Positions 34,616 through 42,916 of a stretch of 64,000 bases of DNA are shown here, piece by piece. The stretch comes from Xylanimonas protaetiae (GTDB lineage Bacteria; Actinomycetota; Actinomycetes; Actinomycetales; Cellulomonadaceae): contig NZ_CP035493.1 of assembly GCF_004135385.1 (NCBI RefSeq), positions 1,178,001 through 1,242,000 of the forward strand. Direction: 5' to 3'. Position numbers and translations under genes: made by a program. The notes under the pieces are model-generated. The model ran no database searches. It saw only the letters and a list, made by a program, of their open reading frames with translations, and was not told the DNA's origin. Position 1 is the first letter of the stretch, and each line of letters starts with the position of its first letter.

Positions 34616-35452
34616 GTGCCGACAGTGCAGCCCGTCGTCGCCACCCGTCCCGCGAGCGAGGCCACGGTCAACGAAGACGCCGTCGCGCTCGGACCCGGTG
34701 TGGCCGTGCTGGTCGACGGCGCGGGCCTGCCGGCGAGCATGCGCCGCGGCTGCCGCCACTCGGTGGCCTGGTACGCGACCGAGCTCGCCACGGCGTTCAG
34801 GGATGCGTTGTCCGACCGGGCCGTCCGCCCTGCCGAGGCGCTCGCTGCTGCGCTCACGGCGGTCGCGGCGAGCCATGGACCCGGCTGCGACCTGGGCCGC
34901 GGCTCGCCGAGCGGCACGGTGGCCGCATGGCGGACCAGCGGCGACCGGCTGGAGCACCTGGTCCTCGGTGACGCCACCGTGCTGCTCGCTGCCGTGGACG
35001 GCGTCGTCACGGTGGTCACCGACGACCGGCTCGCTCGCGTCGTCGAACCGGTCGTCAGGGCGTTCGTCGACGAGAGACGCGACCGAGGCCTCGTTCCGTC
35101 CCGTGACGAGATCCTCGACGCCCGCCGCGCCGCTCTGGAGCGGACGAGAAACCGGTCCGGCGGGTTCTGGTGCGCCCACGCCGACCACGCGGCGGCGGCC
35201 GAGGCCCTGACCGGCAGCGTCCCCCGCGACGCCGTCGCCGGCGTGGTCGTGGCGTCGGACGGCGCCACCCGGGGCTACGAGCACCTGGGCGTGCACGCGC
35301 CGGACGACGTCGTCCGGCGGTCTCTCGCCGGCGACGGTGCGACCGTCATCGGCGAGATCCGCGCCGCGGAGCGGTCGACGACGCTGTTCACCGACGTCGC
35401 GATGAAGCCGCACGACGACGCGACGCTCGTGGCGTGGCGACTGCTCCCGTGA
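34616..35452 (+). CDS. PP2C-like protein phosphatase family protein
   Basis: A 278-residue soluble protein with scattered PP2C motifs: VNEDAVALG near 18, VLVDGAGLP near 31 in place of DGMGG, LVLGDATVLL near 118, VVASDGATRGYE near 216 and KPHDDATLVAW near 266. The acidic residues that bind metal in PP2C enzymes appear to be kept. The fold is therefore likely a small integral-type (SpoIIE/PP2C_2) phosphatase, but a regulatory, non-catalytic role is possible. No kinase partner is adjacent. The GTG start overlaps nothing and lies one base after the GNAT stop. Confidence 0.7.
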   Translation: MPTVQPVVATRPASEATVNEDAVALGPGVAVLVDGAGLPASMRRGCRHSVAWYATELATAFRDALSDRAVRPAEALAAALTAVAASHGPGCDLGRGSPSGTVAAWRTSGDRLEHLVLGDATVLLAAVDGVVTVVTDDRLARVVEPVVRAFVDERRDRGLVPSRDEILDARRAALERTRNRSGGFWCAHADHAAAAEALTGSVPRDAVAGVVVASDGATRGYEHLGVHAPDDVVRRSLAGDGATVIGEIRAAERSTTLFTDVAMKPHDDATLVAWRLLP

Positions 35453-35486
35453 CAGCGGTGCTCGGCGCGCCCGGTGCGCGGGGCGG

Positions 35487-35849
35487 TCAGGGCCAGAGCA
35501 CCGCGAGGATCAGCAGGAACCCTGCCGCCGCCAGGCCCGTCGTCAGGACGGGCAGCGCGAGCGAGCTGCGCAGCGGGAGCCCCTGCCGCATGGCCCGCTC
35601 CGCGCGGGTCCACTCGCGGTAGCCGAGCACCGGCAGCGTCGAGCCCAGCACGAGCAGCAGCAGCGACGCCGTCAGGCGCAGCGCGTGCTGGAGCGGCAGG
35701 TCGAGCGCCTCGAGCGCGACGCCCGCGGCGATCAGGGCCAGGCTCGTGCGGATCCAGGCGAGGAAGGTCCGTTCGTTGGCCAGGCTGAAGCGGGGGTCGG
35801 GCTCGGTGCCCTCGGAGTAGACGGAGCGGGGGAACCGGGAGTCGGGCAC
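35487..35849 (-). CDS. DUF202 (YidH family) membrane protein
   Basis: A 120-residue protein with the DUF202 opening DPRFSLANERTFLAWIRTSLALIAAGVAL and three membrane helices (about 33-50, 60-78, 98-118). The GTG at 35849 gives the standard start (M)PDSRFPRSVYSEGTEPDPRF. Members are inner membrane proteins of unknown activity. DUF202 genes often come in tandem pairs; no second copy follows here. Confidence 0.85.
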   Translation of the reverse strand: MPDSRFPRSVYSEGTEPDPRFSLANERTFLAWIRTSLALIAAGVALEALDLPLQHALRLTASLLLLVLGSTLPVLGYREWTRAERAMRQGLPLRSSLALPVLTTGLAAAGFLLILAVLWP

Positions 35850-36057
35850 GGGTCGACCGTAGCGCCGGCTCGCCGAGGTCCGCCGCCCCGGCGTCCTTCC
35901 CGCGGGCGCAGGAGAGCCCGCGGGCCGGGGGTGGGTCCCCCTGCCGTGCTGGACGAGGGCACGGCGCCCGCGGGCTCCGGTGGTCACGGTGAGGTCGCCA
36001 CCAGGTCCTGTCGTCGCCGGCCCTGACGGGTGCCGGCGGCGGGAGAATCAGGACGCG

Positions 36058-36096
36058 CTAGCGCGCGACCACCTCATCGGTCCGAAGGAACTTCAT
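36058..36096 (-). CDS. Possible 12-residue peptide behind a near-complete Shine-Dalgarno sequence
   Basis: On the minus strand AGAAGGGAGGTGATCC (plus coordinates 36103-36118) matches the complement of the 16S rRNA 3' end at 15 of 16 bases. Twelve bases after its GGAGG, an ATG opens a 12-codon frame, MKFLRTDEVVAR, ending with TAG at 36060-36058. It lies between the NmrA-like gene and the DUF202 gene on the same strand, within the otherwise empty stretch 35850-36188. It may be a leader or regulatory peptide. Confidence 0.35.
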   Translation of the reverse strand: MKFLRTDEVVAR

Positions 36097-36188
36097 GTTC
36101 TCGGATCACCTCCCTTCTGATGTGGCTGCGACGCTACGCCGCGCGCCCGGGGAGGTCCACGGATTTCGCCGACGGCGGTACCGGCCCG

Positions 36189-37094
36189 TCACCGCCGCAG
36201 GTGCGCCCACTGGTCCGGGAAGTCGTCCAGCCAGTCCGCGAACGACCGCGCCGGGCGTCCCACCAGGCGCGAGACGTCGTCGGAGACGTGCTCCAGCTCC
36301 CCCGCGGCGATCGCCGCATAGCTCGTCACCCAGCCCTCGACCTCCGCCCGCGGCACGTCGTGGTGCGCGCGCGACGCGTACGCCTGCTGGGTGGTCTCGA
36401 CCTCGTAGCGGATGGCGCGGCCCGCGAGCTCCGACATCGTCGCGGCGGCCTCCGCGAGCGTGATCGCCGTCGGGCCCGTGAGGTCGTAGGTGCGGGCGTC
36501 GTGGGCGTGCGGGCGCTCGTCCAGCAGCACGGCCGTGGCGACGTCGGCGACGTCGTCGTGCGACACGGACGCGACACGTCCGGCGTCGGCGGGGCCGCGG
36601 ATCACGCCGTCGTCGCCGACGAACGTGGTGAGGGCGTGGTGGTAGAGGTTGTCGCGCAGGACGGTCCACCGCAGGCCCGACATGCGCAGGTGCTGCTCGG
36701 TGGCGAAGTGGTCGCGCGCGAGCGTGAAGACGGCGTCGGCGGCCGCTCCGACGAACGACGTGTAGACGACGCGCTCGACCCCCGCCGCGACCGCGGCGTC
36801 GATCGCGGCGAAGTGCTGGGACACACGGTCCGGCGTCTCACGCCCGCTGACCAGGAACATCACGTGCGCGCCGTCGAGCGCCCGGAGCATCGCCTCCCGG
36901 TCCGCGTACGACGAGGCGACGGCGACGTCGGAGTCCGGGAGCAGCGTCCCGTCCGGCAGGCGGGGGATGCGGGCGAGGTCGCGCACCACGAGGCGCTGCT
37001 GCGCGCCCTCCGCGGCGAGGCGCAGGGCGAGGCGGGTGCCGAGCCGCCCGCTCGCGCCCGTGACGGCGACGACGTCGTCCCCCTGGCGGGTCAT
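36189..37094 (-). CDS. NmrA-like NAD(P)-binding oxidoreductase
   Basis: A 301-residue atypical short-chain dehydrogenase. The N-terminal dinucleotide site VAVTGASGRLGTRLALRL is intact; DGAHVMFLVSG and GVERVVYTSFVGAA follow as in the NmrA/QOR2 (SDR_a) subgroup. The YxxxK catalytic pair of classical SDRs is not evident, so it may be a quinone oxidoreductase or a redox sensor. It runs toward DUF202 and is divergent from the tyrosine phosphatase gene. Confidence 0.85.
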   Translation of the reverse strand: MTRQGDDVVAVTGASGRLGTRLALRLAAEGAQQRLVVRDLARIPRLPDGTLLPDSDVAVASSYADREAMLRALDGAHVMFLVSGRETPDRVSQHFAAIDAAVAAGVERVVYTSFVGAAADAVFTLARDHFATEQHLRMSGLRWTVLRDNLYHHALTTFVGDDGVIRGPADAGRVASVSHDDVADVATAVLLDERPHAHDARTYDLTGPTAITLAEAAATMSELAGRAIRYEVETTQQAYASRAHHDVPRAEVEGWVTSYAAIAAGELEHVSDDVSRLVGRPARSFADWLDDFPDQWAHLRR

Positions 37095-37167
37095 GGACTC
37101 ACGGTATGACGGGCGCTCAAGCGCCGCGCGGTCTCACTCCGGGCCCCGCTGGGGGAGGATGCGTGCC

Positions 37168-37719
37168 ATGAGCGTGCCCTTCCGTGTGATGACCGTCTGC
37201 ACCGGCAACATCTGCCGGTCCCCCATGGCCGAGATCGTGCTGCGGGAAGCGCTCGCGGCGGCAGGGCTCGACGGCGCCGTCGTCGTCGACTCCACCGGCG
37301 TCTCCGGCGAGGAGCAGGGGAACCCGGTGGACCGGCGTGCCCGGAGCGTCCTGGCCGCCCACGGGTACCCCGTGGGCGACGCGCACCGCGCGCGGCGCGT
37401 GACCGCGGCGGAGCTGCGCGACAGCGACCTCGTGCTCGCCATGACCGCGCACCACGCGCGGGCGCTGCGCCGCCTCGCGGGGTTCGACGAGGGCGGCGAG
37501 CTCTCCGGGCCGCACACGGCGTCGAGCGGGCCGGAGATCCGGATGTTCCGGTCGTTCGACCCCGAGGCGCCCGTGCCCACGAACGCCGGCAGCGAGGACC
37601 TGCTCGACGTCGAGGACCCCTGGTACGGGGGCGCCGAGGACTTCGAGGTGTGCCTGCGCGAGATCGAGGCGGCGACGCCCGGGATCGTCGAGCACGTGCG
37701 GGCCCGCCTGGCCGCCTAA
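37168..37719 (+). CDS. Low molecular weight protein-tyrosine phosphatase
   Basis: A 183-residue cytosolic phosphatase with the P-loop VCTGNICRSPMAE near 8-20 (C-x5-R-S) and the general acid Asp in DVEDPWYGGAEDFE near 146. ATG 37168 has GGGGGAGG 9 bases upstream; an ATG at 37159 is too close to that site. It may act on tyrosine-phosphorylated proteins in polysaccharide synthesis or stress, but no tyrosine kinase is nearby. Confidence 0.93.
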   Translation: MSVPFRVMTVCTGNICRSPMAEIVLREALAAAGLDGAVVVDSTGVSGEEQGNPVDRRARSVLAAHGYPVGDAHRARRVTAAELRDSDLVLAMTAHHARALRRLAGFDEGGELSGPHTASSGPEIRMFRSFDPEAPVPTNAGSEDLLDVEDPWYGGAEDFEVCLREIEAATPGIVEHVRARLAA

Positions 37720-37759
37720 CACGTCCGACATGCCTGGCACGGTCTGCCAGACTGCGGCC

Positions 37760-38290
37760 ATGGGGTACACGGTGCGGCGCGTGCGTGCGCAGGAGTGGGA
37801 AGCGGTCCGCGCGGTACGGCTCGAGGCGCTCCAGGACGCCGTGGCGCACCTCGCGTTCCTGACGAGCTACGAGGAGGCGGCCGCACATGCCCCCGGGTTC
37901 TGGCAGGAGCGGGCCGCAGGGGCCGCCACGGGCGGCGCCGTCGCGCAGTACGTCGTCGTCGACCCCGACGGACGCTGGGTCGGGTCGGCGACCGGCCTGC
38001 TCGAGGAACCGGGCGCGTCCGACCTCGCCGGGCAGGTCGTGGACGCCCGGCAGGTCCACGTCGTCGGCGTCTGGCTGCACCCCGCGCACCGCGGGCGGGG
38101 GCTCATCCAGGAGGCGATCGGCGCCGTCGTCGCGTGGGGGCGCGAGCACGGGGCCACGAGGGCCCGGCTCTACGTGCACGCCGAGAACCCGCGGGCGCAG
38201 GCCGCCTACGAGAAGGCCGGGTTCGTGGTGACCGGGGAGACGTTCGAGAGCACGGTCGGGCCCGAGGTCGAGCTCGCGAAGGCGGTCTGA
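37760..38290 (+). CDS. GNAT family N-acetyltransferase
   Basis: A 176-residue GNAT protein starting MGYTVRRVRAQEWEAVRAVR. The acetyl-CoA-binding block VHVVGVWLHPAHRGRGLIQE sits near 95-115 and the C-terminal strand YVHAENPRAQAAYEKAGF near 137, both typical of the RimI-like fold. The substrate is unknown. It lies 40 bases after the phosphatase and ends 4 bases before the converging hydrolase gene. Confidence 0.88.
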   Translation: MGYTVRRVRAQEWEAVRAVRLEALQDAVAHLAFLTSYEEAAAHAPGFWQERAAGAATGGAVAQYVVVDPDGRWVGSATGLLEEPGASDLAGQVVDARQVHVVGVWLHPAHRGRGLIQEAIGAVVAWGREHGATRARLYVHAENPRAQAAYEKAGFVVTGETFESTVGPEVELAKAV

Positions 38291-38294
38291 GAGC

Positions 38295-39320
38295 TCAGGC
38301 GAACCAGCGCCGCCACCAGGGCCTGCGCGGCGCGGCCGGGACGGGCGCCGGCGGGGCGACGTAGCCGCGGAACCAGCGCGACAGCTCCCGGAACACCTGC
38401 TCGCGCACCGGCTTCTCCGACAGCGTCACGTCGTGCAGGGCCCCCTCGAAGCGGGCGAGCGTGACGAGCGAGCCCAGGTTCGGCACACGGCGCATGATGC
38501 CGGGCACGTCGAGCACCGAGTCGGCGTGCCGGAGGTCCTCCGACCAGCGCACCGGCGGCACCGACCGCGCCGAGAGCAGCACGAGGATCGGGACGTCGAT
38601 GTGCAGCCCTCGCGCCACGGCGTCGTGCCCGCTGAACACCGCGGCGAGCCAGGCGGGCGTCGCGCGCCAGCCCAGGTCGGGCCGCCACGCCTCGTCGTAG
38701 TCCCACTCCCCCTCGAACCGCCTCGAGATGCTGCGCGCGTAGAACCCCTGGTCGAGGTTCACCAGGTGGCTGCGGGGCGCGACCGCGGCCTGCGCCCGGA
38801 CCGGGCCCTCCAGCACGCGCCGGCCCAGGTAGCGGGTCTGGAACTCCAGCCACGGGGCGTTGAGCACCAGGGCGGCCGCCCGGCCCGGGTGGCGGTCCGT
38901 CCACAGCGCGACGATCAGCCCGCCCGTGGAGTGCCCCATGAGCACGAGCCGGCGTCGCGCCGCACCGTCCCCGTGGCCCATCGCCTCGAGCGCCGCCGCG
39001 AGGTCCTCGTCGTACGTGCGCAGGTCCGTGACGAACCCCGGGGTCTGGCCCTCCCGCAGGCTGCGGCCGTACTTGCGCAGGTCCAGGGCGTGGAAGCGGA
39101 CGCCGAGCGCCTCCCAGAAGTCCGCGACGTGGACCTGGTGGAAGTAGTCGATCCAGCCGTGGACGTAGAGCAGGTCGACGCCGGCGTCGCTCTCGCCGCG
39201 GCGCTCGCGGCGGACCAGGGTGGCGACGACGTCGCCCTCGTCGTCGGGCGCGAGCGGGAGCGTGAGGCGCTCGAAGCCCGGCAGGACGTCGGGTTCCCAG
39301 GTGCTGTCCGTCGCGGTCAC
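38295..39320 (-). CDS. Alpha/beta hydrolase (serine aminopeptidase S33 type)
   Basis: A 341-residue soluble hydrolase. The oxyanion region is LLYVHGWIDYFHQ, the nucleophile elbow LMGHSTGGLIVAL has the catalytic Ser near residue 128, DVPILVLLSARS precedes the acid residue, and the His is in FEGALHDVTLSE near 292. This is the monoacylglycerol lipase/lysophospholipase-like branch. The start is uncertain: GTG 39320 gives MTATDSTWEPDVLPGFERL; the frame stays open far upstream but only as antisense of the aminotransferase gene. The C-terminus ends in a Pro/Trp-Arg-rich tail. Confidence 0.85.
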   Translation of the reverse strand: MTATDSTWEPDVLPGFERLTLPLAPDDEGDVVATLVRRERRGESDAGVDLLYVHGWIDYFHQVHVADFWEALGVRFHALDLRKYGRSLREGQTPGFVTDLRTYDEDLAAALEAMGHGDGAARRRLVLMGHSTGGLIVALWTDRHPGRAAALVLNAPWLEFQTRYLGRRVLEGPVRAQAAVAPRSHLVNLDQGFYARSISRRFEGEWDYDEAWRPDLGWRATPAWLAAVFSGHDAVARGLHIDVPILVLLSARSVPPVRWSEDLRHADSVLDVPGIMRRVPNLGSLVTLARFEGALHDVTLSEKPVREQVFRELSRWFRGYVAPPAPVPAAPRRPWWRRWFA

Positions 39321-39452
39321 CCTTCGGACGGTAACAACGTGCTGGTCAGGGCGCGCGGACGGTGTCCGCGTGGGCGGGTGCGCGGGGTCGTCGCGGGTGC
39401 GGCGTCCTCCGGTCCTGCAACGGCCCCCGCGCGGCCCGGGCATCATGGGCGC

Positions 39453-40616
39453 ATGAAGGTCTCCCGCCGCTCGCACGTGCCCCCGTTCGCCGTGATGGAG
39501 ATCCTCGCGGCCGCCAACCAGCGTCGCGCCGCGGGGCGCGACGTGCTCAACCTGTGCGCGGGCGAGCCGTCCACGGGCGCCTCCGACGTCGTGCGGGCGC
39601 GCGCGATCGAGCTGCTCCAGGACGGCGACCTCGGGTACACCGAGGCGCTCGGCGTGCCCGCGCTGCGCGAGGCCATCGCCGGGCACTACCGGCGCTGGTA
39701 CGACGTCGACGTCGACCCCGCGCGGATCGCCGTCACGACGGGGTCGAGCGGCGGGTTCGTGCTCGCGTTCCTCGCGGCGTTCGACGTCGGCGACCGCGTC
39801 GCGCTCGCCCGGCCCGGGTACCCGGCGTACAAGAACATCCTCGCGGCGCTCGGGTGCGAGGTCGTGGAGCTCGACTGCGGGCCGGAGACGCGCTATCAGC
39901 CGACGGTGTCCCAGCTCATGGAGGCGTACTACGGCGGCGGGCTCGACGGCGTCGTCGTGGCGAGCCCCGCGAACCCCACGGGGACGATGATCGCGCCGGC
40001 CGAGCTGGAGGCCGCCGCGCGCTGGTGCTCCGAGCACGACGTGCGCCTGGTCAGCGACGAGATCTACCACGGGATCGCCTATGGCGGCGATGTACATCAG
40101 GCGACCGCGGCGGTGTACGACGACGCCGTGGTGGTCAACTCGTTCTCGAAGTACTGGGCGATGACGGGGTGGCGGCTCGGCTGGCTCGTGCTGCCCGAGG
40201 AGCTCGTCGCTCCCGTCGACGCCCTGGCCGGGAACGTGGCCCTGTCTCCCCCGGCGCTCTCGCAGCACGCGGGCGTCGCCGCGTTCAGCGACGCCGGGTA
40301 CGCCGCCGCGGCGGCCAACGTCGAGCGGTACGCCGTCTCGCGCGCGGCGCTGCTGGAGCGGGCGCAGGAGCTCGGCTGGGACCCCGTGGCGCCCGCCGAC
40401 GGGGCGTTCTACCTCTACGGCAACGTCGCGGCCACCGGCCTGGACTCGCGGACGTACTGCGCCCGCCTGCTCGAGGAGGCCGACGTCGCGATCACGCCCG
40501 GGACGGACTTCGACGCGGTGAACGGGCACGCGTGGGTGCGGCTGTCGTTCGCGGCGTCGCCCCAGACGGTCACGCGGGCGGCGGAACGCATCGCGGCCTG
40601 GCAGCGCGCGCTCTGA
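39453..40616 (+). CDS. Pyridoxal-phosphate aminotransferase (class I/II)
   Basis: A 387-residue fold-type I aminotransferase. Visible are the PLP-binding Asn in SPANPTG near 174, the Asp in LVSDEIYHGIAYG near 202, the Schiff-base Lys in VVNSFSKYWAMTGWRLGW near 233, and the C-terminal Arg in HAWVRLSFAAS near 364. It resembles aspartate/alanine or aromatic aminotransferases; the substrate is not decided. The ATG at 39453 gives MKVSRRSHVPPFAVMEIL. It is divergent from the hydrolase gene. Confidence 0.9.
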   Translation: MKVSRRSHVPPFAVMEILAAANQRRAAGRDVLNLCAGEPSTGASDVVRARAIELLQDGDLGYTEALGVPALREAIAGHYRRWYDVDVDPARIAVTTGSSGGFVLAFLAAFDVGDRVALARPGYPAYKNILAALGCEVVELDCGPETRYQPTVSQLMEAYYGGGLDGVVVASPANPTGTMIAPAELEAAARWCSEHDVRLVSDEIYHGIAYGGDVHQATAAVYDDAVVVNSFSKYWAMTGWRLGWLVLPEELVAPVDALAGNVALSPPALSQHAGVAAFSDAGYAAAAANVERYAVSRAALLERAQELGWDPVAPADGAFYLYGNVAATGLDSRTYCARLLEEADVAITPGTDFDAVNGHAWVRLSFAASPQTVTRAAERIAAWQRAL

Positions 40617-40706
40617 GCGGCTGGGACGGCGCGTCCCGGCCGGGTCGCCGCGGGTGTGACGCGGGCCGGGTCGCCGCGGGCCGGGCGCGACGCGACGATG
40701 GGGGCG

Positions 40707-41660
40707 ATGAGCCTGCGCCTCGCCACCTTCAACGTCCAGCACGGGCGGATGCCCGACGGACGGGTGGACCCCGCGTTCCTCGCCGCTGCGGTCGCGAGCC
40801 TGGACGCCGACGTCGTCGCGCTCCAGGAGGTGGACCGAGGTCAGGTGCGGTCGGGGGGCGCGCACCTGGCGCGGCTCGTCGCGGAGGCGATGGGTGCGAC
40901 CGAGCTCCGGTACGTGCCGGCCGTCGCCGGGCGGATCGAGCCGCCGCGCGCCGCGCCCGGCGAGGCGCCCGGTGCCGACGACCCGGCGCGCGCGCTCGCC
41001 CCGGTGGCCAAGGCGACGGGCCGCGACCGCATCCCGGCCGCGGCGCGAGTGCTCCGCTCCCCCGCCGGCCGGGCCGCCGCCCGGGCGTACGCCGCCACCT
41101 GGTTCTCCCGGCGTCGCGCGCGGGGCGACGAGCCCGACCACGTCCCCGGCTACGGGATCGCGCTGATCTCCCGGCACCCCGTGCGGGAGTGGCGGCACGT
41201 GCGGCTCCCGCTCGCGTCCCCCTGGCTGTTCGACCGGTTCCAGCTCGGCGCCGACCAGCCGCGCGTGGCGGTGTGCGCCGTCGTCGGCACGCCGGACGGG
41301 CCGCTCACGGTGGCGACCACGCACCTGTCCAACGGTTCCACGTGGAACAGGACGCAGCTGCGCTGGCTCGTGGACGGGCTGCGTGGGGCGCCGCGGCCCC
41401 TCGTGCTGCTGGGCGACCTCAACCTCCGCGGTGCCGAGCCCGCCGCGCTGACCGGGTGGCGGGACCTCGTCGACGCGGCGACGTACCCCCGTCACCGGCC
41501 GTCGCTCGGCCTCGACCACGTGCTCGTCGACGACGACGTGCTCGTCGACGCCGGCGCCGGGCGCACGCTCCGGCTGCTCGCCCCCGCGGAGACCGTCGAC
41601 CTGGGCGTCAGCGACCACCGTGCGGTCGTCGTCGACGTCCGCCTCGATCCCGCGGGATGA
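40707..41660 (+). CDS. Endonuclease/exonuclease/phosphatase (EEP) family hydrolase
   Basis: A 317-residue metal-dependent phosphoesterase. EEP motifs are in order: LATFNVQHGR near 5, VVALQEVDR near 40, GIALISRHPV near 152, VATTHLSNGSTWNRTQL near 202, VLLGDLNLR near 233 and GVSDHRAVVVDV near 298. Residues about 65-140 are an Ala/Arg-rich insertion. No signal peptide is seen. The substrate could be a nucleic acid, inositol phosphate or sphingolipid head group; the sequence does not say. It ends 7 bases before the PHO box of the next gene. Confidence 0.85.
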   Translation: MSLRLATFNVQHGRMPDGRVDPAFLAAAVASLDADVVALQEVDRGQVRSGGAHLARLVAEAMGATELRYVPAVAGRIEPPRAAPGEAPGADDPARALAPVAKATGRDRIPAAARVLRSPAGRAAARAYAATWFSRRRARGDEPDHVPGYGIALISRHPVREWRHVRLPLASPWLFDRFQLGADQPRVAVCAVVGTPDGPLTVATTHLSNGSTWNRTQLRWLVDGLRGAPRPLVLLGDLNLRGAEPAALTGWRDLVDAATYPRHRPSLGLDHVLVDDDVLVDAGAGRTLRLLAPAETVDLGVSDHRAVVVDVRLDPAG

Positions 41661-41666
41661 GGCCGC

Positions 41667-41743
41667 GTTCACCCTGACGGGGGCAAACGTTCACGGCCCG
41701 TTCATCGCGGGCCGGTGTGCCGCACCCCGGGCACCGCTAGGGT
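41667..41743 (+). promoter_or_regulatory. PHO box and promoter of the orphan pstS
   Basis: Four 11-base units run head to tail: GTTCACCCTGA (41667-41677), a degenerate unit (41678-41688), GTTCACGGCCC (41689-41699) and GTTCATCGCGG (41700-41710). This spacing and the GTTCA core are the actinobacterial PhoP PHO box. TAGGGT at 41738-41743 is a likely -10, 10 bases before the GTG start. Confidence 0.8.
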
Positions 41744-41752
41744 CGTCCGCTC

Positions 41753-42889
41753 GTGAAGCCACTGCAGACGCGCCGCGCGCGCATCGCCGCACGGTCCGCC
41801 GTCCTCCTCCCACTGGCCGTCGCGCTCGCCCCGCTGGCCGGCTGCGGCACCGTCGACCCGACCGCGCAGGCGCTCGGCACGGACGCCGCACCGACGCTCA
41901 CGGGGACCTTCCAGGGCAGCGGCGCCACCTCGCAGCAGAAGGCCATGGAGGCCTGGATCGCGGGCTTCACGGCGAAGCATCCGGACGTCACGCTCACGTA
42001 CGACGGCGTCGGCTCGGGCGCGGGCCGCAAGGCATTCCTCAGCGGCGAGGCGACTTTCGGCACGTCCGACGTCGCCCTGAGCGACGAGGAGATGGCGGCC
42101 TCGGGCGCCGCGTGCGACGGCGGCAACGCGATCGACCTGCCCGTCTACATCAGCCCGATCGCCGTCGCTTTCAACGTCCCGGGCGTCACGTCGCTCCACC
42201 TGTCGTCCACGACGGTCGCCGGCCTGCTCGGCGGCGACATCACGTCCTGGGACGACGACGCCGTCGCCGCGGACAACCCGGGCGTCGCGCTGCCCGCGCT
42301 GCGCGTCGTGCCGGTGCACCGCTCCGAGTCGTCGGGCACCACGGAGAACTTCACCGACTGGCTGCACGCCACCGCGCCCCGCGCCTGGCCCTACGACGCC
42401 GCGAGCTCGTGGCCGCTTCCCGGCGGCACCGCTGCCGAGGGCACGGGCGGCGTCGTCGCCGCCGTCGCCGCCACGCCTGGCGCGGTCACCTACGCGGACG
42501 CCTCGCAGGTCGGCACCCTGGGCACGGCGTCGATCAGGGTGGGCGACCAGTGGGTCGCGTCGAGCGCGGCCGGTGCCGCGGGCGCCGCGGCCGTCTCGCC
42601 GCGCGACCCGAGCCGCTACGAGGACGACCTGTCCTACGACCTCGACCGCACCGCGACGAACCCGAACGTGTATCCCCTCGTGCTCGTCTCCTACCTGGTG
42701 GTCTGCTCGCGCTACGCCGACCGGGCGGAGGGCGAGGTGGTCAAGGAGTTCGTGGACTACGTCGCGTCCGACGAGGGCCAGAGCATCGGCACGACGGCCG
42801 CGGGCAGCGCACCGCTGAGTCCCGCCCAGCAGGAGTGGCTGCGCTCGACGGCGAACGACATCTTCCTCGTCCCCGCCGCCGGGTCCTGA
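41753..42889 (+). CDS. Phosphate-binding PstS-like lipoprotein (orphan)
   Basis: A 378-residue substrate-binding lipoprotein. The signal peptide ends with lipobox LAGC near residue 31. The phosphate-binding loops are recognisable as GTFQGSGATSQQKAMEAW near 50, YDGVGSGAGRKAFLSGEATFGTSDVALS near 84, and SESSGTTENFTDWL near 190. It captures inorganic phosphate outside the membrane for PstCAB, but no pstC, pstA or pstB follows. The PHO box upstream indicates induction at low phosphate. Start GTG 41753. Confidence 0.9.
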   Translation: MKPLQTRRARIAARSAVLLPLAVALAPLAGCGTVDPTAQALGTDAAPTLTGTFQGSGATSQQKAMEAWIAGFTAKHPDVTLTYDGVGSGAGRKAFLSGEATFGTSDVALSDEEMAASGAACDGGNAIDLPVYISPIAVAFNVPGVTSLHLSSTTVAGLLGGDITSWDDDAVAADNPGVALPALRVVPVHRSESSGTTENFTDWLHATAPRAWPYDAASSWPLPGGTAAEGTGGVVAAVAATPGAVTYADASQVGTLGTASIRVGDQWVASSAAGAAGAAAVSPRDPSRYEDDLSYDLDRTATNPNVYPLVLVSYLVVCSRYADRAEGEVVKEFVDYVASDEGQSIGTTAAGSAPLSPAQQEWLRSTANDIFLVPAAGS

Positions 42890-42916
42890 GCGGGGCCGCG
42901 GGCTACCGTCGGCCGT

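Noticed and set aside
36103-36118. Match to the 3' end of 16S rRNA as a possible rRNA fragment
   Set aside because: The similarity stops after 16 bases; flanking bases do not resemble 16S or spacer sequence. A Shine-Dalgarno explanation on the minus strand is simpler.
38295-41672. A continuous 1125-codon minus-strand open frame
   Set aside because: Only the last 341 codons match a protein family (the hydrolase). The rest is antisense to the clear aminotransferase and EEP genes and has the Arg/Gly/Val-rich composition of GC-rich shadow frames.
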